This document shows positions 1 to 4,830 of a DNA stretch of 6,089 nucleotides, piece by piece (within the stretch, counting starts at the first letter, position 1; the number at the start of each line of letters is the position of its first letter). The stretch is from Fervidifonticultor_A tertius (GTDB taxonomy: Bacteria; Sysuimicrobiota; Sysuimicrobiia; Sysuimicrobiales; Humicultoraceae), in contig JAVKIY010000099.1 in the NCBI GenBank assembly GCA_031459235.1, forward strand, positions 1 to 6,089, written 5' to 3'. The position numbers and the translations under genes were made by a program. The notes under the pieces are model-generated. The model was not told the origin of the DNA. It saw only the letters and a program-made list of their open reading frames with translations, and ran no database searches.

Positions 1-715
1 AGGCCACCACCGCTTCGGCGGCAAGCCCCAGGGCCCGGGCGGCATCCACCACGCGCCGCACCGCCTGCTCGTGGACCGCGGGGTCGCGCACCACGCCGCC
101 CGGCGCCGCCTTCGGTCCGGCTTCGAACTGCGGCTTCACGAGCACCAGCAGGAGCCCGCCCGGGCGCACGCAGGCGGCAACCGGCGCGAGCAACCGCGTC
201 GCGGAGATGAAGGAGCAGTCGATGGTCGCCAGGTCGGCAACCTCGGGAAGGTCCCCGGGCCGCAGGCGCGCCGCGTGCCGCCCCTCCATGACGATCACCC
301 GCGGGTCCGCCCGCAGCCGCCAGTGCAGTTGTCCACGGCCGACGTCCACGGCGTACACCCGGCTGGCGCCGCGCCGCAGCAGGCAGTCGGTGAACCCGCC
401 GGTCGAGGCGCCCACGTCGAGCGCCACGAAGCCGCGCGGATCGATGCCGAACGCGTCCAGGGCGCCCGCCAGCTTCACCCCGCCGCGGCTCACGTAGGCG
501 GGGCCGCGCGGCCGGCGCTCCACGCGCGCCTCTGCGGCGACGAGGGTCCCGGGCTTGTCGCGGCGCTCACCGTCCACGTAGACCTCGCCGGCCCGAATCG
601 CGGCCTCGGCCTGGTGGCGCGACGCCGCCAGGCCCAGCGCCACCACCCGCTGGTCCAGCCGCACGCGGCTGGCCCGCGTCCGGACGCCCGCCGTCCGTCC
701 GACACGCACCACCAC
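1..715 (-). CDS. tlyA: TlyA-family 16S/23S rRNA 2'-O-methyltransferase, 3' end beyond the window
   Basis: In known TlyA proteins this S-adenosylmethionine-dependent enzyme 2'-O-methylates cytidines of 16S and/or 23S rRNA. The window shows 238 codons; the C-terminus is cut off by the left edge. Residues 18-80 form an S4-like RNA-binding domain starting VRLDQRVVALGLA and containing AGEVYVDG. The linker SRGGVKL carries the family's catalytic Lys (K81). A Rossmann methyltransferase domain follows: SAM-binding ALDVGASTGGFTD at 98-110, VDVGRGQLHWRL at 123-134, DCSFIS with D166, and LVKPQFE with K194. The fourth catalytic residue (Glu) would lie past the edge. The start is taken as GTG at 715, 1 nt after the ispA stop and 6 nt after GGGAGG. 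GTG at 712 or 709 is also possible. A GTG at 664 would give the usual family N-terminus but lacks a good ribosome binding site. It is the last visible gene of the nusB operon. The family assignment is firm; the exact rRNA target is inferred. Confidence 0.94.
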   Translation of the reverse strand, partial: MVVRVGRTAGVRTRASRVRLDQRVVALGLAASRHQAEAAIRAGEVYVDGERRDKPGTLVAAEARVERRPRGPAYVSRGGVKLAGALDAFGIDPRGFVALDVGASTGGFTDCLLRRGASRVYAVDVGRGQLHWRLRADPRVIVMEGRHAARLRPGDLPEVADLATIDCSFISATRLLAPVAACVRPGGLLLVLVKPQFEAGPKAAPGGVVRDPAVHEQAVRRVVDAARALGLAAEAVVA

Positions 716-716
716 G

Positions 717-1652
717 CTAGGCCTCCCGCTCCAGCAGCGTCCCGGCCAGCTCCCGGAGCAGGTCGGCCTCCCGCCCCCAGCCGGCGAGTGCCGCGACGGC
801 CCGGGCAGTGTGGGCGCGCGCGGCCTCGCGCGACGCCTCCACGCCGAACGCCGCCGGATAGGTCAGTTTCGAGGAGGCGGCGTCCTGTCGCGCGTCCTTG
901 CCGAGGGCCTCGGCGGATCCCACCTCGTCGAGCACGTCGTCGATGATCTGGAACGCCACCCCGAGTTCTTCGCCGTAGGCGGTAAGCCGCTCGAGCTCCG
1001 CCGGTCCGGCCCCAGCCAGATGCGCACCCGACCGGACGCAGGCACGGATGAGCGCAGCGGTCTTCCACCGGTGGATCTGCCGAACCCCCTCGCGCCGATC
1101 AACCGGCCAGACGCCGAACCGCGCGAGCGAGGACCGGCCCTCGGCCAGCAGGTCGAGCACCTGCCCACCCACCATACCCTGCGTGCCGATCGCCGACGCG
1201 ATCTCCCCGAGCGCGCGCACCGCGCGCTCTGCGCCCACCAGGCCCGCGTTGCGGGCGATGAGCTCGAACGCCAGCGCGTGCAGCGCGTCGCCCGCCAGCA
1301 CCGCGATCGCCTCGCCGAAGGCCACATGGCAGGTCGGCTGGTTGCGCCGCGTCGCGGAGTCGTCCATGGACGGCAGGTCGTCGTGGATGAGCGAGTACGT
1401 GTGGATGAGCTCGACCGCGCACGCGGTGGGCAAGACGCGCTCCGGCGGCGCGCCGGTCAGCTCGGCGGAGGCCAACACGAGCAGCGGCCGCACGCGTTTG
1501 CCGCCGGCGAACAGGCTGTAGCGCATCGCCTGGTGCAGCGGCGCGGGCAGCACCTCGGGCCCCGGCAGCGCCTCGTCGAGCGCGCGCTCGACCAGCGGCG
1601 CCCGCGCGGCGACGTAGTCGGCGAGCGAGGCCACGGTCGCGGGTTCAGGCAT
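717..1652 (-). CDS. ispA: Short-chain polyprenyl diphosphate synthase (farnesyl/geranylgeranyl type)
   Basis: A cytoplasmic trans-prenyltransferase that condenses isopentenyl diphosphate with allylic diphosphates, giving C15 or C20 precursors for quinones and longer carrier lipids. It has 311 residues, slightly longer than E. coli IspA. Visible motifs: GGKRVRP at 50-56 (IPP binding), first Asp-rich motif DDLPSMD at 91-97 followed by RR at 102-103, GDAL at 121-124, GGQ at 162-164, KT at 197-198, and second Asp-rich motif DDVLD at 238-242. The six-spaced first motif (DDxxxxD) is typical of bacterial FPP and type II GGPP synthases. Tyr86, five residues before the first Asp, is the size-gating position known from FPP synthases, so a C15 product is the best guess. 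Residues about 173-188 are longer than in most relatives. The ATG overlaps the acyP end by 8 nt; tlyA follows 1 nt after its stop. No dxs gene adjoins it, unlike many relatives. Confidence 0.95.
   Translation of the reverse strand: MPEPATVASLADYVAARAPLVERALDEALPGPEVLPAPLHQAMRYSLFAGGKRVRPLLVLASAELTGAPPERVLPTACAVELIHTYSLIHDDLPSMDDSATRRNQPTCHVAFGEAIAVLAGDALHALAFELIARNAGLVGAERAVRALGEIASAIGTQGMVGGQVLDLLAEGRSSLARFGVWPVDRREGVRQIHRWKTAALIRACVRSGAHLAGAGPAELERLTAYGEELGVAFQIIDDVLDEVGSAEALGKDARQDAASSKLTYPAAFGVEASREAARAHTARAVAALAGWGREADLLRELAGTLLEREA
722..727 (-). promoter_or_regulatory. Ribosome binding site of tlyA, inside the 3' end of ispA
   Basis: GGGAGG on the minus strand lies 6 nt before GTG 715 and 9 nt before GTG 712. 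It overlaps the last codons of ispA. Its position favours the longer tlyA form over the GTG at 664, which has no comparable site. Confidence 0.55.
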
Positions 1653-1983
1653 CGCCGTCCACCCTGATGCGGAAGCCCACCTCTCCGCGCGGCGGCTCCC
1701 ACCGCACGTCCACCCCGGCGACCCGCGCGCCCGCTGGTCCCCGCCGGACCGCCTCGATCAGCGCCTCCACGGCCGCGCGCGGCCCCTCCACCGCGGCCTC
1801 GACCCGACCATCGCGCAGGTTCCGCACGAACCCCGTCAATCCGAGCGCCCCGGCCCGGGCGTGGACGAAGACGCGGAACCCCACGCCTTGCACCTGACCG
1901 CGCACCCGCAGCAGCGCGCGGACCGCGCCGGGCCGGGCAGAGGCGGCCTCATCCGCCGGGCGCGGATCGCTGGGTTGTGGCAT
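1645..1983 (-). CDS. acyP: Acylphosphatase
   Basis: A small cytoplasmic hydrolase splitting acyl phosphates into carboxylate and phosphate; its physiological substrate in bacteria is generally unclear. The 112-residue product has the signature GQVQGVGFR at 29-37, with catalytic Arg37, and GFVRNLRDGRVE at 51-62, with catalytic Asn55. The C-terminal strand GFRIRV completes the roughly 90-residue ferredoxin-like fold. About 20 extra, low-complexity residues precede the domain. They are probably translated, because ATG 1983 has a good ribosome binding site and no other convincing start lies near the domain. The gene begins inside nusB (35-nt overlap) and its TGA lies 5 nt past the ispA ATG (8-nt overlap), so it is sandwiched in the operon and probably translationally coupled to both neighbours. 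Confidence 0.93.
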   Translation of the reverse strand: MPQPSDPRPADEAASARPGAVRALLRVRGQVQGVGFRVFVHARAGALGLTGFVRNLRDGRVEAAVEGPRAAVEALIEAVRRGPAGARVAGVDVRWEPPRGEVGFRIRVDGDA

Positions 1984-2380
1984 CCTGCCCCTCTCGGTGG
2001 ATGGCGCCGAGGATCCCGTTCACGAACCGGCCGGAGTCGTCGGTGCCGTAGCGCTTGGCGAGCTCGACCGCCTCGTTGATGGCCACGCCCGGCGGCGTGT
2101 CGAGGTAGCGCATCTCGTAGAGTGCCATGCGGACGACGACGCGGTCGGTGCTGGCGAGGCGGTCGAGCGTCCATCCGGACAGGTGGGGAACGATGACGGC
2201 ATCCAGCTCGGCGCGCCGGCCGGCGGTGCCCAGACAGAGCGCCTCGACGAACGGCCACTCGACGTCGCCGGCGTCTCGCCGTGCCGCCTCGAGCGCCTCG
2301 GCGATGGGGAGGCGGCCGACCTCATGCTGGAAGAGCACCTGCAGCGCAACCTCACGGCTCCGGCGGCGGCGCGTCCTCAC
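1949..2380 (-). CDS. nusB: Transcription antitermination / ribosome assembly factor NusB
   Basis: NusB forms a heterodimer with NusE (ribosomal protein S10), binds boxA RNA and lets RNA polymerase transcribe rRNA operons through termination signals. The 143-residue product matches the all-helical family from end to end: the Arg-rich N-terminus RTRRRRSREVALQVLFQ at 2-18, which in relatives contacts boxA RNA; a central helical stretch with LASTDRVVVRMALYEM at 75-90; and the signature PPGVAINEAVELAKRYG at 96-112 followed by SGRFVNGILGAI at 116-127. Residues 133-143 form a non-conserved tail that coincides with the acyP overlap. The start is GTG 2380; upstream in-frame codons offer no ATG, and no clear Shine-Dalgarno sequence precedes it. 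It overlaps by 4 nt (GTGA) the stop of a short upstream reading frame, which suggests translation by coupling. The gene follows the promoter at 2500-2527. Confidence 0.96.
   Translation of the reverse strand: MRTRRRRSREVALQVLFQHEVGRLPIAEALEAARRDAGDVEWPFVEALCLGTAGRRAELDAVIVPHLSGWTLDRLASTDRVVVRMALYEMRYLDTPPGVAINEAVELAKRYGTDDSGRFVNGILGAIHREGQDATTQRSAPGG
1988..1995 (-). promoter_or_regulatory. Ribosome binding site of acyP, within nusB
   Basis: GAGAGGGG on the minus strand, with core GAGG 6 nt before ATG 1983. This fixes the acyP start inside the nusB reading frame and so supports the 35-nt gene overlap. Confidence 0.6.
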
Positions 2381-2493
2381 GACGGCCCGTCCCAGAACGC
2401 AACACGACCACCGCCGGGGGCCCGCCGCCCGCCCCTCGAACCGGTGAACCGGCCGAGGTACGCGCGCGCGCCTTCCCGTCGGTGGTCCTGCAC
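2377..2493 (-). CDS. Possible leaderless 38-residue leader peptide upstream of nusB
   Basis: A short reading frame of 38 sense codons plus TGA that I do not recognise. Its GTG (2493-2491) lies exactly 6 nt after the -10 hexamer TAGAAT, so the predicted first transcribed base is the G of the start codon, the arrangement of leaderless messages. The product begins MQDHRREGARAYLGRFTG, continues with a Gly/Arg-rich middle (8 Arg in total), and ends VAFWDGPS. It is basic, with no signal peptide or membrane segment. The TGA overlaps the nusB GTG as GTGA. About 31 of 38 codons end in G or C, which fits coding but is not decisive in such GC-rich DNA. In several other lineages Asp23-family or DUF2273 genes sit between efp and nusB; this product does not resemble either. 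It could be a real small protein, a coupling device for nusB, or a chance frame in a leader. Confidence 0.42.
   Translation of the reverse strand: MQDHRREGARAYLGRFTGSRGGRRAPGGGRVAFWDGPS
2417..2435 (-). other. GC-rich hairpin in the nusB leader
   Basis: On the minus strand GGGGC (2435-2431) can pair with GCCCC (2421-2417) around a 9-nt G-rich loop; alternative pairings of the same G and C runs exist. It lies about 40 nt before the nusB start, within the short leader reading frame. No T-run follows, so it is not a classical terminator. A role in attenuation is only a possibility. Confidence 0.25.
2458..2471. repeat. Alternating purine-pyrimidine tract (CG repeat)
   Basis: Fourteen bases of strict purine-pyrimidine alternation, mostly CG dinucleotides, lie just downstream of the nusB promoter. 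Such tracts can adopt Z-DNA under negative supercoiling. In GC-rich DNA this may be chance; in the short reading frame it encodes Ala-Arg-Ala-Tyr. Confidence 0.4.
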
Positions 2494-2499
2494 GTCAGT

Positions 2500-2527
2500 A
2501 TTCTACCAGCCCGGTGCACCTCGTAAA
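2500..2527 (-). promoter_or_regulatory. Sigma-70-type promoter of the nusB-acyP-ispA-tlyA operon
   Basis: On the minus strand: -35 TTTACG (2527-2522, 4 of 6 consensus bases), 16-nt spacer, -10 TAGAAT (2505-2500, 5 of 6), with TGG directly before the hexamer making an extended -10 (TGn). It is one of the few AT-rich islands in the window and sits in the largest intergenic gap, between efp and nusB. The predicted start, about 7 nt downstream of the -10, falls on the GTG at 2493. Confidence 0.7.
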
Positions 2528-2573
2528 GCCCGATCGTGGGCGCCGACCTTCCCCCGACCTCGCGCCAGCGAGT

Positions 2574-2605
2574 CGCGGCCGGACGGTCGCCTCCCGGCCC
2601 TCGCG
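2574..2605 (-). terminator. Weak hairpin after efp, possible terminator
   Basis: GGCCGG (2577-2582) and CCGGCC (2594-2599) form a 6-bp stem, plus one G-U pair inside. A further 3 bp outside a 3-nt bulge (2574-2576 with 2603-2605) can extend it. It begins 5 nt after the efp stop, where a terminator is expected, but has no T-tract. The rest of the gap up to the nusB promoter shows nothing else recognisable. Confidence 0.3.
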
Positions 2606-2609
2606 CGGC

Positions 2610-3170
2610 CTACCGCAGCCGCTCCACGTACTCTCCCGTGCGCGTGTCCACGCGGATCAGGCTTCCTGTCTCCACGAAAAACGGCACCTGCACCACCGCG
2701 CCGGTCTCCAGCGTCGCCGGCTTGGAGCCGCCGGAGGCCGTGTCGCCGCGGATGCCGGGCGCGGTCTCCGTGACGACCAGGTCCACGGAGTTCGGGAGCT
2801 CGACCGCGATCGGCCGGTCCTCGTAGTAGACGACCGTGACGACCGTGTTGTCCTTGAGGTAGAGCCGGCCGTCGCCGACCAAGGCGCCGTCGATGGTGAC
2901 CTGCTCGTAGGTCTGCTGGTCCATGAACACGAAGTGCTCGCCCTCGCGGTAGAGGTACTGCATGTCGCGGTGCTCGAGGTACGCCTGCGGCACCCGCTCG
3001 CCGGCGTTAAAGGTCCGCTCGGTGATCGCGCCGGTCTTCAAGTTGCGAATCTTCGCGCGCACGTAGGCGCTGCCCCGGCCGCGCTTGACATGCTGCGAGG
3101 CCACGATGGCGTAGAGGTCGCCGTCGAGCTGGACCACCACGCCCGGCCGGAAGTCGTTGCTGGAGATCAT
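2610..3170 (-). CDS. efp: Translation elongation factor P
   Basis: EF-P binds between the P and E sites of ribosomes stalled on consecutive prolines and promotes peptide bond formation. The product has 186 residues, the normal length. Domain I (KOW-like) is about 1-63, starting MISSNDFRPG; OB domain II about 65-128; domain III about 130-185, with the signature GDTASGGSKPATLETGAVVQ at 142-161 and ending DTRTGEYVERLR. The domain I loop that reaches the peptidyl-transferase centre reads KRGRGSA, placing Arg32 at the position that is Lys in E. coli and Bacillus. Thermus EF-P likewise has Arg-Gly there, whereas EarP-modified EF-Ps usually have GRN. No modification gene (epmA/B, earP, ymfI) is visible here. 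The ATG overlaps the pepP stop (ATGA), and GAGGT lies 6 nt upstream. The frame stays open far upstream through pepP, but the family start at 3170 is unambiguous. Confidence 0.97.
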   Translation of the reverse strand: MISSNDFRPGVVVQLDGDLYAIVASQHVKRGRGSAYVRAKIRNLKTGAITERTFNAGERVPQAYLEHRDMQYLYREGEHFVFMDQQTYEQVTIDGALVGDGRLYLKDNTVVTVVYYEDRPIAVELPNSVDLVVTETAPGIRGDTASGGSKPATLETGAVVQVPFFVETGSLIRVDTRTGEYVERLR

Positions 3171-4258
3171 GCGGGCACCTCGATCAGATCCTTGGGTAGC
3201 GTGGTCAGGTTCTCGCAGCCGTCCCCGGTCAGGACGACCATGTCCTCGATCCGCACCCCGCCCCACCCGGGCACGTAGATGCCAGGCTCCACGGTCACGA
3301 CCGCGCCCGCCGCCAGCGCGGCCTCCTCGCGGGGCGACAGCGTGGGCCCCTCGTGGACGGCCAGCCCGACACCGTGCCCCAGGCTGTGGCCGAACGCCTC
3401 CCCGTACCCCGCCCGGGTGATGAGGTCGCGCGCGAGTGCGTCCGCCTCGCGGCCGGTGAGCCCGGGCCGAAGGCCCGCGAGCGCAGCGTCCTGCGCGGCG
3501 AGCACAAGCGCGTAGATCTCCCGGTGGCGGTCCGAGACCGGCGCGGTAACCAGGGTGCGCGTGCAGTCCGAGTAGTAGCCGTCCACGACCGCCCCGAAGT
3601 CGATTGTGACGCACTCGCCCGGGCCGATGAGGCGATCGCTCGCCACACCGTGCGGCAGCGCGGCGCGGGGCCCGGACGCCACAATCGTCTCGAACGACGA
3701 TGCGCGCGCCCCCCGACGCCGCAGCCGCTCCTCGAGGGCCACGGCGACGTCGCGCTCCACCGCGCCTGGCCGGATCATGGGCAGCACGTCGCGGAAGGCC
3801 GCCTCGGCCACCTGCTGCGCGCGCCGGATCGCCTCGACCTCCTCGGGCGTTTTGATCCACCGGATGCGGTCTAAGCCCTCGACCGGCTCGATCACCACGG
3901 GTGCGGCCGCCGCGACCAGCTTTCGGAAGGTGCCGACCGGGAGGAACTCGGCCTCGATGCCGGCGCGTCGCACGCCCAGGCGCCGCAATACCTCGGCCGC
4001 GGTCTCGACGAGCGGTCCACTCGCCTGAACCCGCTCGAACGCGGGCGCCTGCGCGGCCGCCTGCTCGACGTAGCGGAAGTCCACGACGAGCGCGGCGTCG
4101 CCGCCCGTCACCACGGCCAGGCCGGCCGACCCGGCGAACCCCGAAACGTACCGGACGTTCTCGGGCTTCGCCAGGACCGCGGCGTCGAGACCGTCGGCGG
4201 CGAGACGTTCGCGGAGACGACTCAGGCGGTCGGTGCTGGTCACGGCGGGGATGAGCAT
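3167..4258 (-). CDS. pepP: M24B-family Xaa-Pro peptidase (aminopeptidase P / prolidase type)
   Basis: A cytoplasmic dinuclear-metal peptidase that hydrolyses the bond before proline in peptides or dipeptides. With the start at 4258 it has 363 residues, the size of the short single-unit enzymes such as Bacillus YqhT, which also adjoins efp. The N-terminal creatinase-like domain is about 8-125, with ENVRYVSGFAGSAG at 33-46. The C-terminal pita-bread domain is about 137-360, with all five metal ligands present: Asp220 (TIDFG), Asp231 (YYSDCTRT), His295 (GHSLGHGVGL), Glu324 (VEPGIY) and Glu338 (RIEDM). The usual active-site histidines, His203 (PHG) and His302 (VHEG), are also there. An in-frame ATG at 4273 would add five residues, but it overlaps the predicted -10 element, so 4258 is preferred; neither has a clear ribosome binding site. 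The TGA overlaps the efp ATG by 4 nt. Whether it prefers dipeptides or longer peptides cannot be told. Confidence 0.94.
   Translation of the reverse strand: MLIPAVTSTDRLSRLRERLAADGLDAAVLAKPENVRYVSGFAGSAGLAVVTGGDAALVVDFRYVEQAAAQAPAFERVQASGPLVETAAEVLRRLGVRRAGIEAEFLPVGTFRKLVAAAAPVVIEPVEGLDRIRWIKTPEEVEAIRRAQQVAEAAFRDVLPMIRPGAVERDVAVALEERLRRRGARASSFETIVASGPRAALPHGVASDRLIGPGECVTIDFGAVVDGYYSDCTRTLVTAPVSDRHREIYALVLAAQDAALAGLRPGLTGREADALARDLITRAGYGEAFGHSLGHGVGLAVHEGPTLSPREEAALAAGAVVTVEPGIYVPGWGGVRIEDMVVLTGDGCENLTTLPKDLIEVPA
3177..3181 (-). promoter_or_regulatory. Ribosome binding site of efp, inside the pepP end
   Basis: GAGGT on the minus strand, 6 nt before ATG 3170. It lies in the last codons of pepP and confirms the efp start within a longer open frame. 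Confidence 0.65.
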
Positions 4259-4268
4259 ACCGCGGGAT

Positions 4269-4298
4269 AGCATAGCCGACGGCGTGCGGGATTGGCAA
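4269..4298 (-). promoter_or_regulatory. Candidate promoter of pepP-efp, near-leaderless
   Basis: On the minus strand: TTGCCA (4298-4293, 4 of 6 matches to TTGACA), 18-nt spacer, TATGCT (4274-4269, 4 of 6 matches to TATAAT). Transcription should start near 4262, leaving only about 4 nt before ATG 4258. The hexamer TATGCT occurs again at 4259-4254, across the start codon. It fits the gap after the hairpin at 4319-4343. Confidence 0.5.
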
Positions 4299-4318
4299 CC
4301 GCGCGGGCATGAAGCGAT

Positions 4319-4343
4319 CGAGGCGGCCGGATCGGCCGCCTCG
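4319..4343. terminator. Perfect 11-bp GC hairpin between the secretin unit and pepP
   Basis: Arms CGAGGCGGCCG (4319-4329) and CGGCCGCCTCG (4333-4343) pair perfectly around a 3-nt loop. The hairpin begins 23 nt after the stop of the TPR gene and lies upstream of the pepP promoter, so it probably ends minus-strand transcription of the secretin unit. It has no T-run on either side, so it may be a hairpin-only or Rho-assisted terminator, or an mRNA 3'-end stabiliser. Confidence 0.55.
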
Positions 4344-4366
4344 TCACGACAGTGGGCGACGCTCCG

Positions 4367-4825
4367 CTACCAGCGCGGTCCGTCTATTTGTTCCTTCGGC
4401 GTCGGCAGGTGCTTGGGCCGCACCTGTTCCATCATCTTCAGGACCACCTCTTCGGCGCGCGCATCATCGCCCATCAGGTGGTAGACGTGCTGCAACGCCA
4501 CGTAGGCTTCCACCAGGCGCGGGTTGATGCGGACGGCCTCGGTGAGCGGCCGCTCCGCCTGCGCCAGGTACCCGGCGGCGTAGGGCGCCAGGCCGACCAG
4601 GTACTGCCGGTAGGCGGTCAGGTACGCGTAGCCCAGCCAGTACTGGGCGGCCGCGTTGTTGGCGTTGGCCTGGATCGCCTGCTGGTAGGGCCGGATCGCC
4701 GCGGCGAAGGCCTGCTCGGTCAGGTAGAGCCGCTGGGTGTTGAACGGCAGGAGGGCCTGCGCGAAAGCCGGCCCGGCCGCCGCCAGCGTGACGAGAACCG
4801 CCGCCGTCGCGGCGAGCGCGCGCAT
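4367..4825 (-). CDS. Small secreted TPR-like protein next to the secretin gene
   Basis: A 152-residue protein I cannot assign to a named family. Residues 1-22 form a signal peptide: MR, a hydrophobic stretch LAATAAVLVTLAAAG, then a signal peptidase I site AFA before Gln23. There is no lipobox Cys, so it should be soluble in the periplasm or outside the cell. The mature part holds two TPR-like helical hairpins, about 37-68 (AFAAAIRPYQQAIQANANNA) and about 86-133 (AERPLTEAVRINPRLVEAY, then DDARAEEVVLKMM), separated by a Tyr-rich stretch. The tail is Pro/Lys-rich. The ATG is 5 nt after the pilQ stop with no clear ribosome binding site, so translation probably couples to pilQ. TPR pilotins (PilF/PilW, Tgl) assist secretins in other bacteria but are lipoproteins; a helper role here is inferred from position only. 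Confidence 0.85.
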   Translation of the reverse strand: MRALAATAAVLVTLAAAGPAFAQALLPFNTQRLYLTEQAFAAAIRPYQQAIQANANNAAAQYWLGYAYLTAYRQYLVGLAPYAAGYLAQAERPLTEAVRINPRLVEAYVALQHVYHLMGDDARAEEVVLKMMEQVRPKHLPTPKEQIDGPRW

Positions 4826-4830
4826 CGCCG

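Noticed and set aside
71..1667. Several long plus-strand frames opposite tlyA and ispA
   Set aside because: They read as Arg/Ala/Pro-rich low-complexity sequence, while the minus strand gives continuous TlyA and IspA motifs.
2494..2609. Asp23 or DUF2273 gene expected between efp and nusB in some phyla
   Set aside because: The gap is too short and its only sizeable frame does not resemble either family.
3167..3170. Possible frameshift joining pepP and efp
   Set aside because: Both proteins are complete with normal ends; the 4-nt ATGA is an ordinary stop-start overlap.
1997..3278. Plus-strand frames opposite nusB, the intergenic gap and efp
   Set aside because: No domain, no plausible start signal, and they run antisense across two well-recognised genes.
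2610..4310. Minus-strand 566-codon frame that would fuse an Arg/Gly-rich N-terminus to EF-P
   Set aside because: The upstream part is the shifted frame of pepP, low-complexity and without homology. EF-P begins at its family-typical MISSNDFRPG with a good ribosome binding site.
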